DNA from: Hymenopellis radicata
Lineage: Eukaryota; Basidiomycota; Agaricomycetes; Agaricales; Physalacriaceae
Assembly (NCBI GenBank): GCA_015501595.1
Contig: JADNRX010000038.1
Coordinates: forward strand, 182,051-246,050
Reading direction: 5' to 3'
DNA length: 64,000 nucleotides
The position numbers were made by a program, and so were the translations under genes. Positions 1 to 13,000 of this stretch are shown in pieces; the stretch's first letter is position 1, and every line of letters starts with the position of its first letter. The notes below the pieces were generated by a model. That model was not told the DNA's origin, did not search any database, and was given only the letters and a program-made list of their open reading frames with translations.

Positions 1-1130
1 GGACAGCAGCTTTCAATACCAGCCCAATAAGTGACTGTACAGCAGCGTACTATACGTAGGAGAAGACAAACACACCGTTAAGCCCACTGAGGACACTGCG
101 CACATGTTGCATGACCGCAGTGAGCCAAAAATCACCGTTAAAAAGGGGGAAGCACGAGTATATAAAAGGGCCCAACACCCAGTATAACGAAAATCTGTTG
201 AGAATTGTCATGATACAGGGCAATTGCTGATCTTGCGCTCGCAATGATTTGGCAGCGTCACGTCGTGGCCACTTGGATTTGGCGCGCCTACATTGTCCAA
301 GAGGTGTAGATGTAAAAAGACCACCAAACCAGTTTCCCGCGAATGTTGGGAGGAGCATGGGTCTCGGGCCGCTACATTTTTGAGACTCCGCCGAGCGGCA
401 AGGAAGCTCCATTAAGTTTATTATTTCGTCCGCTTTGGTCACATCCTGAATCATCCTTTACTCTTGCCGCATTTTCAAAGGAATTCACTGTATGTACGCG
501 CGGTCGAGGTTCAATTGTCATTATTTCTTCTAATGGAATGTGTCTAGTCCCGCTAGTCCTCGCTTAGACGCGTACTTTGTTCAAGAGCTCTATCAATGAA
601 GCTTTTAAGAACAATGATATGATCCCGTTATTTCATCTCTTTTACCCTAATCGGACCTTGTCCGTATAGCCTTTTACTTCAGACGTTGTTGTCTCGCCAC
701 GCGGAAGGTGTGTCGGTGCACAATGTTCATTCGTCCCCAGACCTTCCTTGCAGTCACATCGTTGGAACTGAAATAATCCTCGCATATGGACCTCGACAGT
801 TAAAACCAGTCTTGACCTAAATTTCTGGCGCAGTATTACCTCTTCAGTCTGAATGGATACCCTAGTAGGTCACTGCTACCATTACGCGCATCTCAAGTTG
901 AGGCGTTGCTTCGCTGGCGAGCGGTGTGGAGAAAACGATCTCGAAAATCGACCTTGATCGCGTGCTAGCCTCGTGTCCTCTATCCCCGGTTTCTCCCAAC
1001 TCGTGGGACTTGTGACGTCTTTCAAGGAGACCTCTTTATGTGTTTGTTCTGAGTGTTATAAAAATGCTTGGAGGTTCTCTATACCGCAATCGCCTTCTGC
1101 ATTTCTCTGCCCTTCGTGTTTCTCAGCCCA
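1..1130. other. No gene recognised
   Basis: Open frames on both strands here are short, and none has a recognisable domain or a convincing splice pattern. A TATA-like run (tatataaaag) lies near 160, but I could not attach a gene to it. The last 100 bases are CT-rich and lead into the start codon of the CCCH gene, so they are probably its promoter and 5' UTR. Confidence 0.5.
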
Positions 1131-2063
1131 ATGTCATCGCCGCAATTAGACCATCAACAAACGCCCATTACCAGCACCGGTAAGTCATCTCCCTTCACTT
1201 GCTGATCCTTCATCTCTTTGCTCACGGCTGTCTTCCATCCATAGTTTGCTGGGATCATCTATACGGACGCTGCCAGCGCGGCGATGAATGTCGCCACTTC
1301 CATCTACGCGTCACCTCAGACTGCCAACAAGAACTCCACGGCGACGAGCTTGAGCCTGTTGTTTGGTTCACCACGCCATGCTACCACTTCATGAAGGGCA
1401 GGTGCTCGCTAAAGGACAAGTGTCGCTTGTATGTTCTTCGTCCTTCATGCATTTATACGCTCTGACGATGGTTCGTTGCAGTATACATGACACAGAAGTG
1501 GTGAACTATCGCGAGGCCAATCCCAACGCTGCGGATGGTGCGCACCATTGCTGGGCATACATTCAGGACATGTGCGACAAGGCGCCCTGCAAGTTTTCGC
1601 ATCCCGCCAACAAAGTACCGTGTATGTCGCCTTTACTTCTCGTCGCTCTCTGTTTCCGCTGTGCTTTCTTTACTTCGACACCCCTTCCTTGCTTTCTTCT
1701 CGTCTTTATTGTGACTGTCACTCACACCGCCTCCTCTTCTTTGTTTCTTTCTTTACAGTCCTCAAATACACACCTTGTCTGCGAGCACCCGGATGTGCAC
1801 CCGGCTGTCCGCTCAAGCACCAGAAGGTGCACTCCGCGTCGCCGAGCGTCCCGACGTTTCCGGAGTTCATCACTGGCCCAGTGCTTCCAGTTCCAATTCC
1901 CCAGATACCGATGATGCCGACGTACTATCTTCCTCCCATGCATCATATGCAGATGCCGTCTCCACCGCAGATGATTCTCGTCGTTCCCTCGCCCGTTCCC
2001 CAACCATTGGCGGTGGAGGCTAACGGTATGGTGTACTATAACTATCTCAACCTGCCTGCTTAA
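1131..2063 (+). CDS. CCCH-type zinc-finger protein (probable RNA-binding), 225 aa, 4 exons
   Basis: Exons 1131-1179, 1245-1428, 1482-1621 and 1759-2063 join in frame to 226 codons including the stop. Three zinc fingers are visible: C18-x7-C26-x5-C32-x3-H36, C62-x7-C70-x5-C76-x3-H80 (split by intron 2) and C101-x7-C109-x4-C114-x3-H118. A fourth Cys/His cluster (C131, C137, C141, H145) has the unusual spacing C-x5-C-x3-C-x3-H. The remaining 80 residues are rich in Pro and Met and end in a Tyr/Asn-containing tail. CCCH arrays of this type usually bind single-stranded RNA, so a role in mRNA processing or decay is inferred from the family, not seen. The start is the first ATG after a CT-rich leader, and all three introns have GT-AG ends. 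Confidence 0.85.
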
Positions 2064-2921
2064 CATCCTGGTTGACTGGGTCGAGTGTACATATGATTAT
2101 AGATAACATATTAGGATTGTACAATGTATTTATCTACTGCGTGGAGTGTAAACGAATTGGCGTTGTGGCGATACAATGGCAAACGTGGACGGCTGCTGCC
2201 GAATTTTAATCTTGATCACCTCGTTATCTGCGCCTCCCTCCACAATCATGTCCAATGCTTCAGTGGCATCTTTCATACACACTAGGCGACGTGCTCATAC
2301 ACCTCACTCAGTCGGGTTTCGAGACTACTTCCGGCTGCCAGCGAAATCATGGAAGAAAACGCGATGTTGGAAATGAACAAGGGAGATCTTCCTCGGTCAA
2401 CGTTGCTGTGCTTTTCGGGCAATGATTTCTATTCCCTCAAGCACCTAGCCATCCTCAACAATGTGCATGAGATGATGATGATCGAAACAAACTACTTCCA
2501 TCTGCGGATAACCGAGGCCGGGGTAAGGATACACAACTGTCCATGACAACGTACTGAACTCTGCCTTTTACCCTTCCGCCTCCAGCAGCGTGAGCTGCGT
2601 CCACGCTTTCACACTCTTTTCTCGGTTTCTGGGTTCTAAATTATTGGGGTTTTTGGGCGTAGATTCGTTGGATCTGGATTGAGGCAGGCGGAACATGTGA
2701 GACCTCTTTGTTTTCTTTCTTTGCTTTGTTTTGCGCCACGGACATAGCCTTCCGCATTTTCTTACCTGCGGTAATCTGATTTCTTCGCAAATTCCCGCCG
2801 TCGGCTATTCTTACAATGTTAATTGCTAAAATGCTTACCGACCGATAGATTCCTATTCCAAGGACTTTCACTATTCACGGAACTACGGCAAAATACTTAT
2901 TTCCCCAGCGTCCCGGGTTGA
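2064..2921. other. Intergenic, no gene recognised
   Basis: This stretch holds the 3' flank of the CCCH gene and the promoter side of the next gene. A 65-codon open frame at 2349-2546 (+) has no recognisable domain, and I see no splice partner for it. Confidence 0.5.
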
Positions 2922-5197
2922 ATGGACGCAGAGAGCTACCGTTCCTGGCTCCCACCCCGTCCCACGAACATCCCATCCACTCCTGTCGATCACGAACGTA
3001 CGTTGACGTCGTCCGACGTTCCCATTAGCTTTGGGCGTGCGGCAAAATCACGACTAGTGCGGGTTGTGAGCGTTCCGGAGCAGGACGAAATAGTTCGAGA
3101 GCCACATCCCCGGCGACATGCTCAGTCAAACCACAACAAACCCCCACGACCGCGTTTTAACGCGCCCAACCTCCATCTCGGAATCCTCACCAGCCCCAAT
3201 ACCCTTTTCCGCGTCTACTTCATCCTCTTCCGCACCTTTATCTTCGCCCACCTTCTTTTACAGACCTTCTTCGACTTCAACGTTGTCTACATCATCGTCC
3301 AGTACGTCCTTTGACTCCTATAATCTGTTTTCAAGCTGACTTGGGTGTCGATAGGATATCGAAATCCCCCCAGCCTCAGGCGGAATCTGGTAGATCTTGG
3401 TCTCTTGCAGCTGCAGCGTACATCGCCTGTTGGGCCCTCCAAATATTGGCCATCGCCATAATGTACGAACTTGTATACCTCTTCATCCGGCGATGGCGCG
3501 TCAAGCGCCCGCCCATCGCACCCATATACCTCACTTCATCTTCCTTCAACTATGCGGCCATTCAGTCCTACGCCCACTTTTGCTTCATCAACGCCATTCG
3601 CTCTGGTGCATTCACGTTTGGGAATATACGTGACGGACTAGCAGAGACCTGTTGGTTCTATTCGCAAAATCTTCCTACCGTTACTCTCCTCCTTCCTCGC
3701 GCGGCTATTTCTATTGTTCTCCTTCTCAATTTTTCATCTGTTCCGTCCGATGCGCCGACGACCGGCATTCAGGGAAGAGATGGCGCTTTCTTCGGGGATG
3801 ACGGGTCACTCAACGGTTATTCGCGTGGTATATTATTCGTTAACGCTGCTTGGACAGCTTGGCGGACACTGGTTCTTATTGTCAGCTGGTAATGTTGAAT
3901 CATATGCTCATAGAGTCATCAACTAAACAGTTCCCAGGATCGGTCTATGGATCCTCAGTGAGCAAGGATGCGCCGGTCTATGTGGTCCTCGTTACCGCTG
4001 GGAAGAAGCCGACTACGAGAAACGCGGGTCTGCGCTCAGCGACGATACCGACCATACCCGACTTCCTTGGGATTGGCGCGACTGCACGCGAGACCGCATT
4101 CAAGAAATCTACGAATTGTGTCTGGTCACCTCAGACAAACGGAAACGGAGTAGTCGACGATTACCGCCCTCGCCTATCATTCCTGTCGTGTACACAGAGA
4201 GATCGCCCTTGAACTCCCCATCACCGCACATACTCCTTATACACCGCCAACACGGGATATGCCCCCTTCACCTCATAGTCTTCGACTCCCTTTCCCTGCA
4301 GTTGACCGGAACGAACCTCAGGTTGAAACAAGAGTTGAGCAGGAGCACGAAGAGGAGCACGCGCAGGAGGAAGAGGAAGAGGAGGAGGAGGAGGAGGAGG
4401 AGGAAGAAGAGGAAGAAGTGGATTCCAGTGAAGGGCTCGCTGGCAGTATCACATCCGCTTCGTTATCCAGTCTTGGCAACCCGCTTTCTCTCAGGCATCA
4501 ACTTCATCACATGCGCCAATCACTGTCCATATCAGACTCCTCCAGCTCTGCTGCAGCATCAGGTTCTGGTGGCTCCCGTTCTCAGCATTCGAGCTCCCAA
4601 AGTTCTGGAAGCATCGTCGTCCCCCCTGCAACGACTAGGAAGCGCGGCCGCGCCGGTACCGTTCCCGTCCCCTTACCTTCTGGTTCTACTTCCACATCTA
4701 CTGGCCATGGCCGACCGCGCGCGCGAACACGGTTGGACAGTGCCACTTTACAAACGGTCGTCGAGCTCGGAATGAGCACCGGCGGCTCGGTAGATGATCA
4801 TCACAACGACCACGGCCATGTCGGCGGAGACGTCCAGTCACAAGACGACCATGAGGAGGAATCACCGACAAGGCCTCTCCTTCCCAACTCGCGTTCAAAC
4901 TCACGCCCCGAGTCCATCCAGCGCGACATACCTGGGTCGCCCGCATCTCACCATCGGTCGTACTCGTCATCCGCTGGTTCACTACGTTCAAGGCTTCAGT
5001 CTAGCATACGATCGAGAGCACACTCTCTGGTCTCTGCGAGACAGAGCCCGGTACATATGGAGGACGACTCACCGGCCTCTTCGGAAAGTGGGCACTCCTC
5101 CGAAGATGCGGCGCATCGCGAAAACTGGACATTTGGACGACCCCCACCGTGGACTGCTGGTTCACCCACAGGGAATGGCAATCATGAAGAGACGTGA
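2922..5197 (+). CDS. Multi-pass membrane protein with acidic/Ser-rich cytosolic tail, about 707 aa, 4 exons
   Basis: Exons 2922-3301, 3355-3888, 3938-4149 and 4200-5197 give 708 codons with all phases closing. The last acceptor was chosen at 4199 because the nearer AG at 4197 runs into a stop. Hydrophobic segments lie at roughly residues 93-125, 143-173, 231-256 and 283-312, so the N-terminal half is membrane-embedded. A short Trp/Arg/Glu-rich region follows, then a long low-complexity tail. The tail contains a run of almost pure Glu (around 4365-4418) and Ser/Arg-rich stretches. I do not recognise the family. The internal splice near 4150 is the least certain part. A second open frame overlaps about 3640-3888 and also looks hydrophobic, but it has a stop just upstream and does not fit the flanking exons. 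Confidence 0.7.
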
Positions 5198-5662
5198 TTT
5201 ACGATCATGGGGTGCCATTGCTTTAGTTTTATGGTATATCTAATTCTCTGTTTTCGTGCTTTTGTCCTTGCTTTGTCGTTCCAATTTCGTCCATATCGAT
5301 ATTTCACTAGCCTGGAATATAAAACAGAATTGTGTATGGGTTGGTACCCAGATCTAGTTGCATCGGTACCATCACACGATTCTCAACTCCGAGACAACAC
5401 GACGACGAACGTGGTTGCATAGAAGGCGGCGACAGACATCTGTCAGGCAGTTAGCAAATATTGCGCTGACGTTACTCATTAGTATGATTCGTGAGGAACA
5501 CCGATGCCTTCTTGTTCGTGGCCTGACCAAACGGTGACAGTTATTTTCCATGTCGTCGAGCGCTTTCGCAGGTTGACTTCGATCCTGACATTCAAATTTG
5601 TCGGTAAGATCCTTCTAAGCTGACCTTCCATCGATTCCGGACTCATTCCTCCCAGATACCTC
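5198..5662. other. Intergenic, nothing recognised
   Basis: This is the 3' flank of the membrane-protein gene. No coding signal is visible before the duplicated segment begins. Confidence 0.45.
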
Positions 5663-7752
5663 GTCAAGTCGCGTCTGGAGATCCATTGTCCGAGCCTATG
5701 ATCGGCTGGAGGCGCGATATGTGGTTAGCAAACTCGATATTGCTTCCCCTCGTCTGATCCTTTGTTACACAGCGCCACAGGATTAGGCTAATCATGGCAC
5801 TGCGGCCTTTCCGCTCAAGTCAAACCTGGTGGAAGCCACCGTTTCCGCACTTGGTGTAACCCAACCTTCCGAAGCGACGTACACCACCAGTACTATTCAT
5901 CGACCGTGGGCTGCGTGCGCCTCGATCGGTGTCCCTAGCTACAGACTGATGTTAATGCTCGTACGCCCTACGGACGATGCGCATCCGTAAGTAATAGTGG
6001 CGGCGTAACACTGAAGCGGTGTGACAAGGCATCGTAAGCACGGTGATACGGAATTCAGGGTCCATGCACGGCACTCTTGGATGGTCGCGGCCACGTCACA
6101 TCGGCATATATCTCTCTGTTTAATCCTGGTCTGGTTACGAAGCTGATCCATAAGGATCCATAGGCTTGATGATGCGTGGGAGTATCACGCTCTCTTCTCA
6201 TGTCATTATTATCCGAAGGTCCTACAGATACGCGACAGGAATCACATATATGGTTGTATAAATATGTGACTATTGAATACGTTCATTCATCAGACACACA
6301 ATGTCATCGCCTGTACCAGTCCTCCCGGCCCTTCCTCCCAGTCCTACCGGCGCGACTGTCTCCGTGCGCGCCATCCAGACTGGGCCCCTCGTCCTGCCGG
6401 CATCGCTTTTTCTCTCTCCCGTCGTCCAAGGGTACGAGACAGAGCATTTACCCGTGCTTGCGTTTTTGATCGAGCACGGTGAGTATAGTCGACGCCACAA
6501 GAATTCGAAGCAGTTCGGCTGAATCTCCTTCAGATGCCAACGGTAAAAGAGAGAGGGTGATGTTTGACCTTGGCTTGCGCTCCGACATCACCCAGCTCCC
6601 GCCGTCGTTCCAGACTGTGTTGAAAGCAATGGAGGCGATGGGCGCTAAGATGATGTCGCCGGAGAAGGATGTCGCTACGCAGCTGAAGGAAGGCGGGATA
6701 GAGCTGGAGAGTGTCAATGCGGTAGTGTGGAGGTAGATTTTTTGCTTTGACCTCAGGCTTTTCTTTCTTGAGTTAATGTGACTGTTCTGTATAGTCATTA
6801 TCACATCGACCACGTAGGCGATATGTCGACGTTCCCGTCCACGACGGAACTCGTCATTCACGAAGATACTGACGTGCGGACCTCCCCATCCAAGGAAGAC
6901 TCAACTTTGCTTGACAGTGACTTTGCGTACGTCTTCGGTCGTTATCCCTGTTTGTCTCTCTTATGTACGATTTCGTTGCTCCAGAAACCATCCTCTCAGA
7001 AAGCTTTCTTTCACGGAATCGTCAACTAAGGGCTTCAAAATCGGCGACTTGGATGCTTTGGACTACTTTGGGGATGGAAGTTTTTATATTCTGGATACGC
7101 CTGGAGTACGATCCTGCTTCACCTTCTCTTTGAATAAAACTAACCGAACTATAGCACTGCCCGGGACATGTATCGGCCCTCGCGCGTGTCACCCCAGCTA
7201 GTCTTTACCTTCCTGGGAGCTGATTGCTTCCCCCACGCTGGCGTCCTCCGTCCCACCGTCCATCATCACCTCTTCTCGCCGTGTCCTCCAGACATAGTGG
7301 AACAAGCCCGGAGGACAGTGGACGGAGCACAATTCCCTCCCACCAATGCGGCTGGGTTTGATTTGCTGAATCGTACCACGCCGATGCTTCAATTCGCTCA
7401 GCCGATGTTCGCAGATATTGCGAAGGGAAAGGAGACGCTGGAGAAGATTGCTGCGCTGGATGCTCATCCCGACGTCTTGACTTTGATTGCGCATGATGCT
7501 AGTCTCATTGGAGAGCATGGGATAGATCTTTTTCCTGCGAGTGTTGATGATTGGCAGGCAAAGGGATTGAAGGAGATGTTGATGTGGGGGTTTATGATTG
7601 AGGGGCATAAAGGGTGGCGATTTGGGAATGCGGAGGCCAAATAAACCTGTAATCAGTAACCGCAATTTCGACGTACTTTCAATCCTGGGCGAGGCTACAT
7701 TCCGGGGCATTCAACACGCCGCCAATAGCGAATCACAACGTTGACAGCGGTC
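5663..7752. repeat. Segmental duplication, copy 1 (partner 19283-21731)
   Basis: The sequence is closely similar to 19283-21731 over the hydrolase gene, its promoter and about 300 bp further upstream, with unique inserts between the upstream blocks. Similarity starts at a shared run ending gagatccattgtcc and stops just after the shared run cacaacgttgacagcggtcgg downstream of the gene. The copies differ by substitutions and small indels, so this is an old dispersed duplication and not an assembly repeat. Confidence 0.8.
6301..7644 (+). pseudogene. Metallo-beta-lactamase-fold hydrolase, decayed copy (frameshifted)
   Basis: The exon pattern matches the intact paralogue at 20299: 6301-6478, 6534-6732, 6795-6926, 6985-7105 and 7155-7644. 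The metal-binding motif SHYHIDH is kept at the start of exon 3, and HCPGH at the start of exon 5. Exon 5 is 490 nt, which is one more than a multiple of three. Compared with the paralogue there is an extra T near 7202, and the frame then stops about 22 codons into the exon. Downstream of the break the motif GGDCCHH of the paralogue reads GADCFPH, so a conserved Cys-His pair has also changed. The remaining 140 codons are open in the shifted frame. I infer a recently inactivated gene. A single-base assembly error could explain the frameshift, but not the motif change. Confidence 0.75.
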
Positions 7753-10034
7753 GGTAATTCCCTGCGCATATAAGTTTGCAGAAATCGACGAGCATCCAGT
7801 TCTCCGGACTCCGTCCTTCGTCGCTATCAGTATTGCACTGTTTCGCCCTCGGCCAAGATACAAACACGTCCGGCGACCGACGACGAGCCTACAGAGTACG
7901 CTGCCTAGGGCGAATAAGCTTCGCGCTGAGACCTGCGCGACTGCTCCATGACGCGCCCTCTAGGCAGGTCCGACACGACAGTCGCAAGGGAAGAGCTGGA
8001 GAGCCAGAGAAGACGTATCAAAAACGGACCGACGCTCCCGCAAGGAGCACCGCACCCCTCGCACCTCCAATCAACGATGGCTCGTCAAAAGCAGAGGCGC
8101 GCATTCGCCGGACTGCTTTGCTTGCGTTGTGTGGGACATGGATACGACGGCGTGTCGGGAGAAAATGCCATTTATCCATAAAGTCAGAATGACCTATGTC
8201 ACTTGAATGTTGACGAGGGCTGAGCCTAACAGCACCTTCCAACCAGCACCGTCAACCTGGCCTCTATAATGGCGGACGAGTGTCCGTCAGGTACTCAGAG
8301 CAATGTGCTCAAAATGACAACGACAACAGAATGCCGGAGAAGAGTCCGAATTCTGCGCGACTGGCCTTTCCGGCAAGTGTTTTTTTGGACAAGAATGTGT
8401 ATTTTCTCGTGGTAAGAGGCGCCCTGTAGGTGGCGCACAAGTAGTGTAAGCGCGCGCGTGAGGTGGTCAATTAGGACCCCGGCAGGTTCGCGGTGGCGAA
8501 AGACCTCCTGGCCTAGCCCACATCTGATTCTTTGAGCTTTGAGCCCTCCATGAACCAAATTTTTCTCGAAATTCGCACATCAAAGCTGCCGGCCCAGTTA
8601 TTACTGGAGTAGAATTCGTAAGTGTATGACGAGCGCTGGGAATATGTCCTCCTAGGAAGCAGACTGTAGTCGGTTCCTGTTGATTGGGGAGCGCGCCCGC
8701 AACGCGGCCGATGCATTTGACGACTGAAAAGATAAACTGACTGTTAGTTGGGTGGTCAAGACGTCGAGAACTGGCGAAGGGGGCGGAAAGGAGCAATTGG
8801 AGGATGGAGAGACAGGAATGGAGGACCCACTTACTAGCTCCTTGCTGGTCTCGCGCCACTATCGAATCCCTTCTCGCCAATACGCGACCTGCGTCTGCGA
8901 CCATCCATCCCTACCCGCATTCCTCAAAAGATGATATCCGTTGTCGGCGAACCTGAATTAGGTGATGTCAATAGCTTGTTCGCCCTCAATCCTCCTCCTT
9001 GCAGGAAAATCAGGGCATTGGTTGCGCCGCTGACCTCTCCCACCGCTACAAAGGACTCCATATCCCGGGCCCGTCGCGAACGAATCGACTGGAGGGGTAT
9101 CGATGAGGGTCTTGGTGAGGGAGAAAGTTGGGTAGCGGTGCTGATATAGATGATGGGCGCAAACCGTTGAGCTCGGTGTAGATAAACACATTCAAACCAT
9201 ACGCGTTCTGCTTTTCCGGTCAGTACTATTCATCTGTGGATGTATAAAGTAAATGCACCATTGTCCGCTGAAGACCCGCGCAAGCCTCCTACATCTCTAC
9301 GGCTTCGCGGTATTCTGCGGTAGATTGGTGCGCCAGAGCTGCTCTTGGAAAACAGGCATCCAAGTACCTCCAAATGCGCCGTAGTCTTGTAACCATTTAG
9401 ATGCTGCCGACTAGTAGAAATTGGGAGAAATGGCTACGAGGTCTATGAAACTTGCGAGAGCACAGCGACGATGGAAACGGAGACGACACATTTGAGAAAC
9501 AAGGACATGATGGTGGAGGAGCAAATAGGAGCTGGACTTATCGGGATCACGGCCCGAAGCCGAAACCCTATTTCCTCCAGTCAACAAAAGCGTTCAACAT
9601 TCGAGCTCGTTCTTCCGTATCGTCGAGGCTAAGCCTACAATTTCCTCAGCTGTTTGGCGTTCGAAAACCAATGTTCATTCCAGAATATCTTTGAATAAGG
9701 ATGTGAATTGCGCTGGATGGCAAGTGGATTACCTTTTCGAGCACACTTCGATCAGACGCGTCTACTTGAACGCGTCTCTGCAATCTCGCCGTCGAGCGGT
9801 TAAACTTACTTAAAGGTGGTTTCATTCTGCAATTACCCTTTCGATGCCGTCACCGCTCTTCGTGAAACATCTCTCATTCACATGGAGGGCCGTCGCGTGT
9901 ATCCCACCAGGTAAGTATTTCTTTGATATTGGAGGTTATCCGACCTGCGTTACATCTTGTTTACATACACTATTTCCTACCGTGTTTAATGGATTCTCGT
10001 AGACCTTTGTGGTGCAGGAGTGTCGTAGGACTAA
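7753..10034. other. Long gene-poor stretch
   Basis: Several open frames of 60-145 codons occur on both strands, but none shows a domain, a consistent splice series or similarity to other parts of the window. I see no gene, tRNA or repeat here. Confidence 0.45.
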
Positions 10035-13000
10035 TCAGACTTCCCGACGTGAATCCTCACGAATCACCGTCTGAACCTCGCTCAGTCTAAACTTCTTCTC
10101 ACCCTCCGCCGGTGCCTTGCCCTTTCCTTTCACCTTCTTTGTCGGCCGGTTTCCTATGTCGTCCTCGCTTTCCTCCTCCCTCGGTCGCGCGCGCGCCTTG
10201 TCCATTGGGCGAAACGAAATACCGGGGAGGGCTTCGTCCTTGGTGGTAAGCCCCATGATTTGGGGCACGTCTCCATCAAACTCCACGACACTTGAACTGC
10301 CAGGTATGGGTACCTCAAGCATCGGCAGTGCCCGGAGGGGAGGCTGCAAGAACGTATCAGTCTCAACGGTAAGCACTAAGGATTTTTGCCTGACTTGTGA
10401 CAATTCTTTCAGAATGCTAACAACATCACTTGTAGCAGGTCGATCACTGGATTTCCCACTCCAACATGCTTGTACGAGCTGCCATAAAGCGTCCGATAGA
10501 ATTGGATCGGTATATGTCGGTCGGTCTGGACGTTGTCCTTCAATGACCTCCAAAATGATCTGAGTTTCGTGGACGATGTCGTGGAAGGGGGCACGGCCAG
10601 TGTATAGCTAATGGCTCTGTTAGTTCCTGGTGCATGGTAACACCGAGATTTTACCTCAAGACAGACACAGCCAAAAGCATAAATGTCACTTGCAGGTGTC
10701 CGCCGGAATCGCGCCATTGCGAACTTTGACGGCATATGTAACTCGGGCGCCATCCATCGCACAGAACCTTCATGCCGGGACGTGCTTGTTGCAGGTGTGG
10801 CGTCGTGAAATACGGTCAGTCCAAAGTCGGTCAAGCATGCTTGCCACGAGTCGTTGATTAAGATATTACACTATGATTCGAAAACGGGTTATGTATGAAG
10901 CCTTAGCGTAGATACGACGTACCCCACGAAGATCGCCATGGACGATGTGTTGAGAATGAAGGTATTCCAAACCTTGTGAGATCTCGTAAAGCTACGTTCT
11001 GGGTGAGATAAAGTCTTTGAAGGATCGGTGGGGTACTTACTCTAGTGAACAGCCCGGGTCGGCCGGGGGTATTTAATCCTGACCCCGACCCCGACCCGCG
11101 ACTTTACCCGACCCGCCAGTACGGGTGCGGGTCACCCGCTCATAGACCCACGGAGTACGGGTCACCCGACACCCTTATCACCCTCACTCTACTCCATGCC
11201 CGCCGTGTCTAAATTTCATACCCCGTCGTCGTAGTGTTTTTTCGTGCGCGCCGACGACCCCCAGGCAATTGCACGGGGGGAATCGACGAGCACGATGTAC
11301 AGAGTCAAGCCCACTCTGTCATATATAATGACAGGGAAGGGTCAAGACATAAGTACGGGAGGTGGCGGCGAGGAGAGGGTGGTCGCGGGGAGACGGTTTG
11401 GGGAGACAGTCCGTGCAGGTGCGATGGCGGTGATGGTGGTGGGAATGACAAGATGGCGCGGGTAAGGAGACGGCGGGAGCGTGGCGTGAGGATAGACTGC
11501 ACAACAATGAGAAAAGAAAAAAAAAGATATGGTAAATACGCACCTTTCACGCGAAGATCGCGAATCAGCGGCGAGGCGGCGGCTCCAAGCCCGCCCAGAG
11601 CCACCAGTAGTCCTGCAGCCTCGTTCAGAGGGCTTGCGCATCCCGAATCCGCGTGGAAGTGGTATCGTCGCGAAGACGAACACCAGAATGCGCCCCAGAA
11701 CGCATCCGAGGGCGCAAATCCAGCAAGGCGGCGCGAATACGACGGCTAAGCGCATGCGCCCGCTTATCAACACTATGGCGGCCTCATCTCGAGGGCTTAC
11801 GCGTCACGGAGGGTCGTCGAATTGGTGCCGTCATGCAGACGAACACCAGAATGCGCCCCGGAATGTATCCGCGGGCGCAGCGGCCGGCGCAGAGCCTAAC
11901 CGCGCCAGAGAGCGAAGAAGAATCAAGAAAACAAGTCAGAGAAGCCCCAGAACTTGTTCTGGGGCCGACGAGCACGACGTGCTGTGGTGGGAAGAACAGA
12001 GAGATCGTGATCAGAGCTGGGCGATCGTTATCCGGCAATTGCCGGAACGTTCGGCCAGCTCGGCGATCGATTCGCAACGCAGTTTCTGGTCGAAGTTGCA
12101 GTTTTATAACTTCAAATAAATTACCAAAAATCCTTAAAATTATGTATTGAGCCACATGTATGAGTGCTACAAGTATCTCAGAGAGTATCTGCCCCAGGAC
12201 ATTGAAGACTTATCTGATCACGGGTGACTGCGGGTCACGCGGGTCACGGCGGGTTCTCGGATCAGCACCCCGACCCGTACCCGTAGGCACCCCCACCCGT
12301 CACCCGGTCCGGGTCACCGGACCCCGGCTGTTCACTAACTTACTCGCTTGTTGACGGAAGCTCTCCCATTATCAGCTAGATGCTTGAGCACAGTTCCATG
12401 CCTCATCCATGGCGACACCATACATAATGCAGTGGGAAACTCTTCGCCGACGATACCCAGAAATGGAACGATATAAGCGTGTTTCAAGCTCTGCCACGTC
12501 AAGGCTTCTTGACAGAATTTCTGAAAAACAGGTTACTCGCAATGTGACAATATCAGCAGGAATGTTACTAACACGCCGTTTCTTGGGAAGATCGGTGTCT
12601 GTCTGGAATATCCTTATACGTTTCACCGCCACAACTGCACCTTGATAAGTGCCTCTAAAGATGTCGCCGAAGCCACCTCCGAACATGGCATGCTCCTCAG
12701 TTCGTGTGACGCCCTCTATGAAGAGTTTTGAAGGGAGTCTGTAGCAACTTACAGACAACTTTACGAGTAGTCGACGCGCTTGAGTGGTCGCAGCAGGATC
12801 GCGGAAATGGAAACCTTGATCCAAGACCTTTGTTTGTTGTTAAAAGAGTTAAGCACAATATGGAAGGTGATGGAAAGGCAAAGACGTACCCTTTCCCAGG
12901 CTCACGGTCGGAGCGATAGCAGCAGCAGGCCTCCTTGAGGCGAAAGACAATGACGGCTCAAAAAGTGAAGGCAAGAGTCGCCTTCTAAGGATCCTGGTAT

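Noticed and set aside
50..454. 134-codon minus-strand open frame at the window start
   Set aside because: No domain or conserved-looking pattern; it overlaps another frame of equal quality on the plus strand.
3714..3926. Alternative hydrophobic frame in the membrane-protein gene
   Set aside because: It has a stop just upstream and no splice combination links it to the flanking exons, whereas the chosen frame closes at both introns.
4365..4418. Poly-Glu run as a microsatellite artefact
   Set aside because: It lies in a spliced frame that stays open for 330 codons, so it is most likely a genuine acidic tract.
7776..8192. 138-codon open frame downstream of the decayed hydrolase
   Set aside because: No domain, no plausible leader or splice partner; composition is like random GC-rich sequence.
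11234..12119. Two overlapping Arg-rich open frames of 171 and 196 codons
   Set aside because: They lie wholly inside the hAT-like element, contain no domain, and their composition follows from GC-rich internal repeats.
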